This document shows, piece after piece, positions 58,770-64,000 of a DNA stretch of 64,000 bases. The DNA is taken from positions 62,001 through 126,000 of the forward strand of contig PAVO01000030.1 of assembly GCA_002713215.1 (NCBI GenBank), read 5' to 3'. Every line of letters starts with the position of its first letter. Positions within the stretch are counted from its first letter, which is position 1. Below the pieces are notes generated by a model. The model was not told where the DNA came from. It saw only the letters and a program-made list of their open reading frames with translations, and searched no databases. The position numbers and the translations under genes were made by a program. The stretch comes from Crocinitomicaceae bacterium. Lineage in GTDB: Bacteria > Bacteroidota > Bacteroidia > Flavobacteriales_G > Salibacteraceae.

Positions 58770-58796
58770 AAAAAGCCTGCACGCGCAGGCTTTTTT
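58768..58796 (+). terminator. Rho-independent terminator
   Basis: AAAAAAAGCCTGC-ACGC-GCAGGCTTTTTTG after the globin-like gene. Confidence 0.9.
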
Positions 58797-58836
58797 GTTT
58801 GTTATACCTGGTTGATACATTTTAGGAACCCTAAAC

Positions 58837-58863
58837 GAAAAAACCCACCTCCGAAGAGGTGGG
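58837..58863 (-). terminator. Terminator of the permuted tmRNA gene
   Basis: Minus strand CCCACCTC-TTCG-GAGGTGGGTTTTTTCG closes the coding piece. Confidence 0.9.
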
Positions 58864-59200
58864 CTATCAGTCTTTCTGGTGCTAGGCACTGACGACCCCG
58901 CACAAAGCCGGTTATTAAGCGGCTAGACGTGCACCGTAAACATTGTCGTTTGCAGTTATTTTAGGTTTAGCTTTTTACGGGGCAACTCCCCCCACGTTGT
59001 CAGCGCCGCTTCATGATCCTGTCGAAGCCAGTACACCCCCATCATAAAAGCTCTGATAGTTCATAAACAGGAATATTTACGTAGATAAGTGTCTTACTGT
59101 TCACTTGCCTACAACCTGCTCCAGAACGCTTATGGTGGAGGTGAGGGGAGTCGAACCCCTGTCCAAAAACAATTCACATTGCGTCATACAACGATATTGA
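58837..59200 (-). ncRNA. ssrA: Circularly permuted (two-piece) tmRNA
   Basis: On the minus strand the tRNA-like 3' half comes first: T arm AGGGG-TTCGACT-CCCCT (59144-59160), acceptor strand CACCTCC, A and CCA (59133-59143). After a 92-base spacer the 5' half begins with GGGGGTG at 59040, which pairs with CACCTCC. It continues CTGGCTTCGACAGG, a pseudoknot (GGGGAGTTGCCCC), GTAAAAAGC, and resume codon GCA at 58953. The tag reads ANDNVYGARLAA, then two TAA. It rescues stalled ribosomes and marks proteins for degradation. Promoter 59207-59247 is an AACAAC-type operator. Confidence 0.93.
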
Positions 59201-59206
59201 AGTGCT

Positions 59207-59247
59207 ATAATAACACGGCGAAATTAAAATACAACCTATATGTTGTA
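59207..59247 (-). promoter_or_regulatory. Operator-promoter of permuted tmRNA
   Basis: TACAAC-CTATAT-GTTGTA at 59230-59247; TTGTAT, 16-bp spacer, TATTAT (-10 at 59207-59212). Diverges from the exonuclease promoter. Confidence 0.8.
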
Positions 59248-59295
59248 GATATTGTTATTAATTTTATTGATTAAAAATAAATTGAACACAATCAC

Positions 59296-59337
59296 CACAA
59301 CATAATTGTTGTTTTTATAGATAAAGTTAGGTATCAT
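59296..59337 (+). promoter_or_regulatory. Operator-promoter of exonuclease
   Basis: CACAAC-ATAATT-GTTGTT at 59296-59313; here on the plus strand TTGTTT (59309-59314), 17-bp spacer, TATCAT (59332-59337). Confidence 0.8.
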
Positions 59338-59367
59338 ACAATAAAGATTAGATAACCTGGAAGACAC

Positions 59368-60228
59368 ATGACACAGCAAGAAAAACCGTTAATCGTACTA
59401 GTCGATACGCATAACATCATGTACCGGATGTTTCATACTCGTCCGCCGATGTTCTCAAAAGGCATGCAACAGCGTATTGAAACGGTAACCGCTGTGTTGT
59501 CCTCAATTAAGAGTCTCATCAATGTAACTCCATTGGGAAAAGCCGAGCGCGTTATAGCTGTAGCGGATTCAGGTAAAAAGAATCATCGTCACTTGCTGTC
59601 GCTTGAATACAAAGCGAACCGTGAACCAATGCCTGAAGAACTTGCAACACAGGCCCCGATACTTTACCGAGCACTCCATGCATACGGCGTCCCCGTCCTT
59701 GTTAAGAAAGACGTAGAAGCTGATGATGGCATTGGTATGCTGGCTGAACACTACGTAAGAAAAGGCTACCGCGTCATGATTTATACAACGGACAAAGACA
59801 TGTTCCAGTTGGTTAATGACGACATCTGCCTGTTTAATCCGCGCCAGAAAAAGCTCTATAAGCATGAGGACGTTGTGGAGAAGCTGGGAGTCAAACCTGA
59901 ACAGGTTATCGATTTCCTTGCATTGAAAGGGGATAGTACGGATGGTATTACCGGTATCGATAAGGTGGGTGATGTTAAGGCTGCTCAATTGCTCAGTGAA
60001 TATGAAAGCATAGAGGGGCTTGTGCTTGGCGCTCATGAGATAAAAGGAAAACTGGGTGAGAATGTTAGAGCAGGACTGTCGCGTCTCTTCCTTAACAAGC
60101 AATTGACCCGTATCATCAATGATCCTGAACACCTGACGCCGAAAGAAATTCAGTATGTAGAGTGTCACGGCTATATACCTGAGATGTGTCAGCAGATGAA
60201 GAATGAATACGGCCTACCTCTAGGCTGA
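59368..60228 (+). CDS. 5'-3' exonuclease (FEN/PolI N-terminal type), 286 aa
   Basis: All metal-binding residues of the PolI-type 5' nuclease are visible: D13 (LVDTHN), D67, Y81/R85 (LEYKANR), EADD at 117-120, TTDKD at 140-144 and LKGDSTDGITGIDKVG with its two Asp residues. Stand-alone versions occur in phages (T5, T7) and in plasmids for removing RNA primers and flaps. Length is typical. Divergent from the tmRNA with paired operators; ends in a terminator. Confidence 0.92.
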   Translation: MTQQEKPLIVLVDTHNIMYRMFHTRPPMFSKGMQQRIETVTAVLSSIKSLINVTPLGKAERVIAVADSGKKNHRHLLSLEYKANREPMPEELATQAPILYRALHAYGVPVLVKKDVEADDGIGMLAEHYVRKGYRVMIYTTDKDMFQLVNDDICLFNPRQKKLYKHEDVVEKLGVKPEQVIDFLALKGDSTDGITGIDKVGDVKAAQLLSEYESIEGLVLGAHEIKGKLGENVRAGLSRLFLNKQLTRIINDPEHLTPKEIQYVECHGYIPEMCQQMKNEYGLPLG

Positions 60229-60252
60229 TAATCGCCACAAGCAGCTAACTCT

Positions 60253-60278
60253 AAAAGCCCGATACCATCGGGTTTTTT
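60253..60278 (+). terminator. Rho-independent terminator
   Basis: AAAAGCCCGAT-ACC-ATCGGGTTTTTT after the exonuclease gene. Confidence 0.9.
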
Positions 60279-60327
60279 AATGTCTAAAATAAAATGTAAA
60301 TCAGACAACTTAAAAACTCTTCGAACA

Positions 60328-60356
60328 TTGAAATATAACAACGCAACTGGTATGAT
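60328..60356 (+). promoter_or_regulatory. Promoter of zinc-ribbon gene with half-operator
   Basis: TTGAAA at 60328-60333, 17-bp spacer, TGG-TATGAT at 60351-60356. The spacer holds ACAAC but no full palindrome. Confidence 0.75.
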
Positions 60357-60361
60357 ATCAC

Positions 60362-60554
60362 TATCTCATGGGTCATCGACATAAGCGCGGTTGAGTTGTG
60401 AGCTGGGGAGTCTGTCCCCGCCGTCGTCCACCAGCAACGCTGGCATGGTGCATACAGGTATACCACTCAAACCGACAAAATGCATGATACTTACTTATGC
60501 AGTCACCGAGTGTAACGGACGACCACTTAACTAACGACTGCTGGAGTAATTAGC
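60362..60554 (+). ncRNA. Long structured 5' leader of unknown class
   Basis: About 190 untranslated bases, unusual here. Hairpins: GGGGAGTCTGTCCCC near 60401-60418, CCAGC-AAC-GCTGG near 60430-60443, and TGCAT...ATGCA near 60481-60501. GC content is higher than the surroundings. The shape suggests a riboswitch, RNA thermometer or small RNA, but no known family is recognised. Confidence 0.45.
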
Positions 60555-61433
60555 ATGATCATAGATACTGAAAATCTAACTGAAGAAAGTTTCACGAAAT
60601 TAAAAACTATCGTTCGCGTAGCAGGTCAACATTACTGGGGATCGCCGGCGACAAAAGATAACAAACTGAACGAAGCTGTGGCGAAAGGTCTGGAGCTTGG
60701 CGGTTATAATGTACTGGCTGCCCAGTTATTGGCAAATACTCCCAAGCAAGAAGATGAACAGAGTGCACACTCTCAGCTCAATTCTACAGGTTTTGTTCGT
60801 AATGCTGTCAGAACGCACAAGTGCCCTCACTGCAATGTCAGTTTGGATGTTGAGCATATTGCATGCGCTACCAACAACTCTTGTAAAATGACATGTAGTG
60901 AATGTGAATTAACCCTGTTTGTTACGCATAAAGGTCGTAAGAGCCATGTTTTGGTTGCCTGGATGCCGAATGATATTGAGTTTGAAGACGAGCAAGCTTT
61001 CCTTTCGCGCAATTGCATAGAAGACAAAAAAGGTACGGTGTCTTGGGTACATGACCCTGCATCAACACACCCGTGGTTCGTTGATTTTACAAATAACCTT
61101 GTCTCTACAGGTAAACCAATATTCCTACCTAATGGCGAATTGAATCCAGATGAAATGGTCATGGAGGTTATTCAGCGTGAACAGGATATCGATACACCTG
61201 AGCAAATAGCTGAAGTTAAAGAGATGTATGAAGAGCAGGGTAGGCATTACGTATACCGCTGCCCTAAATCTGGTGTCACAATGGACTCTGACAAAGCGCC
61301 AACAGAAAATGACGTCATTTTCAGTACCGTCGTTACCGTAGATGGGTTTTCATCTAAAAATGACCCTGCGCCAGTGGCTAAGCCATTGTTTGGATGGGCC
61401 ATGACTGAGTGTGGGCTTTACGAACCGAAGTGA
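60555..61433 (+). CDS. Hypothetical zinc-ribbon protein, 292 aa
   Basis: Starts MIIDTENLTEESFTKLKTIV behind TGGAG. Cys residues at 90, 93 (HKCPHCN), 114 and 117 (CSECELT) form a zinc ribbon; a further Cys-containing CPKSG is at about 235. The N-terminal 60 residues are helical. Soluble. It follows the structured leader, and ends before a terminator. No family recognised; nucleic-acid binding is possible. Confidence 0.7.
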   Translation: MIIDTENLTEESFTKLKTIVRVAGQHYWGSPATKDNKLNEAVAKGLELGGYNVLAAQLLANTPKQEDEQSAHSQLNSTGFVRNAVRTHKCPHCNVSLDVEHIACATNNSCKMTCSECELTLFVTHKGRKSHVLVAWMPNDIEFEDEQAFLSRNCIEDKKGTVSWVHDPASTHPWFVDFTNNLVSTGKPIFLPNGELNPDEMVMEVIQREQDIDTPEQIAEVKEMYEEQGRHYVYRCPKSGVTMDSDKAPTENDVIFSTVVTVDGFSSKNDPAPVAKPLFGWAMTECGLYEPK

Positions 61434-61454
61434 TACAAGTTAAGCATTAAAGGG

Positions 61455-61479
61455 AAAGCCCGCTACTAAGCGGGCTTTA
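61455..61479 (+). terminator. Rho-independent terminator, bidirectional
   Basis: AAAGCCCGC-TACTAA-GCGGGCTTTA between converging genes at 61433 and 61466; overlaps the stop side of the minus gene. Confidence 0.8.
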
Positions 61480-61984
61480 TTCCAAAATAACCATAAAAAT
61501 ATTTGAGTGTATACGGATTATAGCTACAAGCTTTTGCGCATCCAGATGGATCTGAATTGAAATCACACCCACACACAACAGAATTAGATTCAAAATGGAT
61601 AATCATAGCAATAAACGTAAAGATGACTAGTGCAGCCCTCGTTATTTGTTTACGAGCATTGGGCCTGCATGTAGACCCTTGCAATACAATAGCAAAAGCC
61701 AACATCGAAAACGTAACGATTAGTGACAGAAGAAAGACATAAAACTGACCGCCAGCAACAATCACACCTATGGAAGTAAGGCTAAGAAGAGCGACCATCA
61801 TGATTTTTTTGCCAACATTTGATTGATGGCTCTTCCATGGTAACTCAAGAGTGATCATCAGTGCGCTAGAAACGATAATCCATAACAAGCTAAAAAAATA
61901 AGTCACTTGCTGAATCAGCCCTTCGGTATAAATGCGACATGAAATCGCGTCATGTAATGCGTCATGTAATTCAGTTCCAACCAT
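61466..61984 (-). CDS. Four-pass membrane protein with Cys-rich tail, 172 aa
   Basis: Starts MVGTELHDALHDAISCRIY behind TAAGGGGTAGG. Helices at about 25-45, 60-80, 83-103 and 115-133; the C-terminal 35 residues outside the membrane contain six cysteines (VVCGCDFNSDPSGCAKACSY). Second gene after the 98-aa gene (3-base gap). Function unknown. Confidence 0.65.
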   Translation of the reverse strand: MVGTELHDALHDAISCRIYTEGLIQQVTYFFSLLWIIVSSALMITLELPWKSHQSNVGKKIMMVALLSLTSIGVIVAGGQFYVFLLSLIVTFSMLAFAIVLQGSTCRPNARKQITRAALVIFTFIAMIIHFESNSVVCGCDFNSDPSGCAKACSYNPYTLKYFYGYFGIKPA

Positions 61985-61987
61985 AGC

Positions 61988-62284
61988 CTACCCCTTACTA
62001 ACGCGAACGGTAACGCGGTTGTTGCGCTTGCTAAAGTGGATTGATGTTCCACGAGGCTTATTCTTCTTTTGGTAATACCGGTGCTTGTTGCTCTCATAAC
62101 GCTCACGTAACGTCACCAAGTCCGGATCGTCATAGTCATGCCAATCGCAAACAGGGCGACCATTAGAAACGACAAATGCCCCGTTGTACCGAGACTGCAC
62201 ACGAATCTGCTTCTTACCAGAGGCTAAAACCCTTACGTCGCCTTCCCATGGCTCACAGTCGCTGTTTTTGTAAAAGATTTCCAT
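61988..62284 (-). CDS. Hypothetical basic protein, 98 aa
   Basis: Start MEIFYKNSDCEPWEGDVRVL at ATG 62284 with GGAG six bases before; Met at 62296 would lack one. Very basic C-terminus (YYQKKNKPRGTSIHFSKRNNRVTVRV), probably nucleic-acid binding; beta-rich middle (QIRVQSRYNGAFVVSNGRPV). First gene under the 62313-62356 operator. Confidence 0.65.
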   Translation of the reverse strand: MEIFYKNSDCEPWEGDVRVLASGKKQIRVQSRYNGAFVVSNGRPVCDWHDYDDPDLVTLRERYESNKHRYYQKKNKPRGTSIHFSKRNNRVTVRVSKG

Positions 62285-62312
62285 ATCTTTCTCCATGTCT
62301 AATTTGCAAGCA

Positions 62313-62356
62313 ATCATACCATAAAAAATTAAAATAAATACAACATTTATGTTGTT
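62313..62356 (-). promoter_or_regulatory. Operator-promoter, long spacer
   Basis: TACAAC-ATTTAT-GTTGTT at 62339-62356; TTGTAT, 19-bp spacer, TGG-TATGAT (-10 at 62313-62318). Also divergent to the plus gene at 62423. Confidence 0.65.
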
Positions 62357-62422
62357 ATTGATGTTTCTTTGACTAGAATTAAGATATGATCAATATAACG
62401 CAACCAGAAATGGGAAGTTGAT

Positions 62423-62773
62423 ATGCAATTCCAATATGTATGCACTCAAGCGGATGTGATGATTACTCAGGTAAAACGCACAATGATGATTTCATCAGTT
62501 GTCATCGGTAGCGTTATGGCACTGCCATTTAAACACCTGACACTACCACTGATCATGATAGTGCTTGGCCTTGTTATGTATAGCATTGGCAAAGAACTTA
62601 TTGATTGGCAAAAAGAGCGTGATGCACTTAACGACGACGAAAAACAACGTGTTAAGTGGACACTGAGACGCAAGCACGTGGCCCGTTACGCCTTAATTGC
62701 GAGCGTCTTCTCGGCTGTTATCGCAATCATTATGTTTCATGCGACAAACTGGTTAGTTTGGAATATCAGCTAA
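62423..62773 (+). CDS. Membrane protein, 116 aa
   Basis: Starts MQFQYVCTQADVMITQVKR behind GGGAAG. Helices at about residues 21-34, 37-55 (LTLPLIMIVLGLVMYSIG) and 88-106, with a basic loop between (RVKWTLRRKHVAR). Single plus-strand gene between operator and pgm. Function unknown. Confidence 0.65.
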   Translation: MQFQYVCTQADVMITQVKRTMMISSVVIGSVMALPFKHLTLPLIMIVLGLVMYSIGKELIDWQKERDALNDDEKQRVKWTLRRKHVARYALIASVFSAVIAIIMFHATNWLVWNIS

Positions 62774-62775
62774 AC

Positions 62776-62799
62776 AAAAGGCCGCAAATGGCGACCTTT
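62776..62799 (-). terminator. Rho-independent terminator of pgm
   Basis: Minus strand AAAGGTCGC-CATTT-GCGGCCTTTTG, below the pgm stop; may also serve the plus gene ending at 62773. Confidence 0.7.
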
Positions 62800-62811
62800 G
62801 CTGAGTATGTG

Positions 62812-64000
62812 TTAAGGAAGCATATACTCAATGATTCTATTGACTTCTTCGACTAACTGATCGCGATGCTTGCGACTTAACGTACTTTCGGCGTAAATTT
62901 TATAAACAGGCTCAGTCCCTGATGGCCTAAAGGCAAACCAACCGTTATCAAGCCGAACCTTCACGCCGCCAATGTGAGCGCCACGACGCCCTGGCGCCTC
63001 GGTGAACGCCTGTTCGACACGACCACCAGCAATCACCTTGCCTTTGAACATTTCGGGTGTAATGCCCTTTAGGGCGGCTATTTTTTCAGGTGATATTGGG
63101 TAAGTCTTACGAACGTAGTGTGGTGCGCTTAAACCGATGCTTTCTCCGTACTCCAAAATCGTCATGCCGGTTTTAGCCATAATTTCTGCGGCAAGCAGAC
63201 ACAATAGGATGCCATCTTTGTCAGTGGTCCAGCAATCACCATTCATGTCAGCAAATGTGGCACCAGAACTTTCCTCGCCAGCAAACATTAGCTCGCTGCT
63301 ATGAAGACCGTTCACGAACCATTTAAAACCAACTGGTGTGTCATCAACAAAGTAGCTGTGCTGTTTGGCAACCTGGCTAATAATGTCACTTGTCACCACT
63401 GTTTTCCCAATACCAGCGTTTCTAGTCCAATTGGCTCTATGGGTTATCAGGTAATTTGCAGCAATGGCCAAAAACAGGTTGGGACTAATAAGACCATGAC
63501 CGGGTAACACAATGCCGTGACGGTCACCATCTGGATCATTAGCAACACCAATGTCTTGTTTGTGCTGTTTCATGTATTCAATAAGTGATGCCATTGAGAA
63601 TGCAGACGAACAATCCATGCGCACAATACCGTCTTCATCCGGAGGGATAAAAGAAAAATGAGGATCGGTGACAGGATTGACAATTTTGATGTTTAAGCCA
63701 TAAATATTTTTGATCACCTGCCAATAATGCCCAGATGCGCCGCCCATCGGGTCAACAGCAAGACGAACACCGCTTTCCTTAATAGTTTGAATATCAATAA
63801 CCTTGGATAAGTCCTCTACATACCCGACGCAAATATCTACAGCTTTAAGTAAAGGCGATGTATGGGGCTTATCTGCCAGCATGAATATTGATGGCTCTGC
63901 TTTGCTTTCCAATATCTCATTGGCACGTCGTTCGATAAATGCCGTTGCTTCAGTGCCCGCAGGGCCACCATGAGTCGGGTTGTACTTGATGCCACCGTCT
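62812..64000 (-). CDS. pgm: Phosphoglucomutase, N-terminal part beyond window
   Basis: The open frame runs from the window edge to 62812. At the edge, DGGIKYNPTHGGPAGTEA is the segment that follows the catalytic serine in E. coli-type Pgm; the Mg-binding DPDGDRHGIV and the sugar-binding GEESSGATF and GTEPVYKIYAE loops are present. It interconverts glucose-1- and glucose-6-phosphate. The N-terminal third including the catalytic Ser lies outside. A housekeeping-type gene that stands out among the accessory genes. Confidence 0.9.
   Translation of the reverse strand, partial: DGGIKYNPTHGGPAGTEATAFIERRANEILESKAEPSIFMLADKPHTSPLLKAVDICVGYVEDLSKVIDIQTIKESGVRLAVDPMGGASGHYWQVIKNIYGLNIKIVNPVTDPHFSFIPPDEDGIVRMDCSSAFSMASLIEYMKQHKQDIGVANDPDGDRHGIVLPGHGLISPNLFLAIAANYLITHRANWTRNAGIGKTVVTSDIISQVAKQHSYFVDDTPVGFKWFVNGLHSSELMFAGEESSGATFADMNGDCWTTDKDGILLCLLAAEIMAKTGMTILEYGESIGLSAPHYVRKTYPISPEKIAALKGITPEMFKGKVIAGGRVEQAFTEAPGRRGAHIGGVKVRLDNGWFAFRPSGTEPVYKIYAESTLSRKHRDQLVEEVNRIIEYMLP

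Noticed and set aside
59133-59165. A stand-alone tRNA suggested by the T arm and CCA
   Set aside because: There is no 5' half upstream; its acceptor partner is GGGGGTG downstream at 59040, so it is the acceptor piece of a permuted tmRNA.
59089-59274. 61-aa plus-strand frame over the tmRNA acceptor half
   Set aside because: Lies opposite the tRNA-like end of the tmRNA and crosses its promoter; the RNA explains the sequence.
59569-60168. 199-aa frame on the minus strand opposite the exonuclease gene
   Set aside because: Antisense shadow of a well-supported exonuclease with all catalytic residues; no ribosome-binding site and no recognisable protein features.

Overview
The window reads as the accessory region of a large gammaproteobacterial (marine, Vibrio/Shewanella/Pseudoalteromonas-like) replicon, more likely a megaplasmid, phage-plasmid or integrated element than core chromosome. 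Reasons: about 85 mostly small genes, mostly on the minus strand; very few housekeeping genes; two orphan DNA methyltransferases; a tRNA cluster; its own tmRNA; a TnpB element; and one promoter/operator motif repeated about 30 times. The host group is inferred from gene families only; no replication or structural gene is in view.

The organising principle is a palindromic promoter. AACAAC-N6-GTTGTT (18 bp, centre usually ACTTTT on the plus strand) sits in front of most minus-strand operons. Its right arm supplies the -35 box (TTGTTT), and a TATGAT-like -10 box, often preceded by TGG, follows after 16-17 bp. Many first genes then have the same start signal, ACACAGGGGAAAC before ATG. This looks like a regulon under one unseen repressor or activator, covering hypothetical genes, both methyltransferases, a chemotaxis receptor, the tmRNA and a 5'-3' exonuclease.

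Layout. 1-12600: secreted metallopeptidase (cut by the edge), a TnpB insertion, runs of hypothetical operons including a tandem paralogue pair. 12900-19900: membrane proteins and two C5-cytosine methyltransferases. 20000-29300: a divergent Ter stress locus; one arm is DUF1523, PRTase/TRSP, HAD, StiP and HpcH/HpaI genes (minus), the other TerZ, TerA, TerB, TerC, TerD and TerE (plus). 29400-40100: lipoproteins, a lectin-like surface protein, a nucleotide kinase, a substrate-binding protein and many small operator-driven genes. 40100-42000: HD hydrolase, a Pth2-type peptidyl-tRNA hydrolase with an apparent +1 frameshift, and tRNA genes. 42100-50600: further small operons, including a 2H phosphoesterase. 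50600-53800: two proteins made only of tandem W-C-A-W-Y-GW-C-HM repeats. 53800-58800: thioredoxin-like protein, six-TM chemotaxis receptor, choice-of-anchor protein, globin-like protein. 58800-64000: a circularly permuted (two-piece) tmRNA divergent from an exonuclease, a zinc-ribbon protein with a long structured leader, and phosphoglucomutase (cut by the edge).

Two themes may be functional. tRNAs, Pth2 and a permuted tmRNA together look like a self-carried ribosome-rescue and tRNA-protection kit. The complete Ter proteins with their nucleotide-metabolism genes look like a stress or phage-defence module. No integrase, replication protein, capsid, conjugation gene or CRISPR array was seen.
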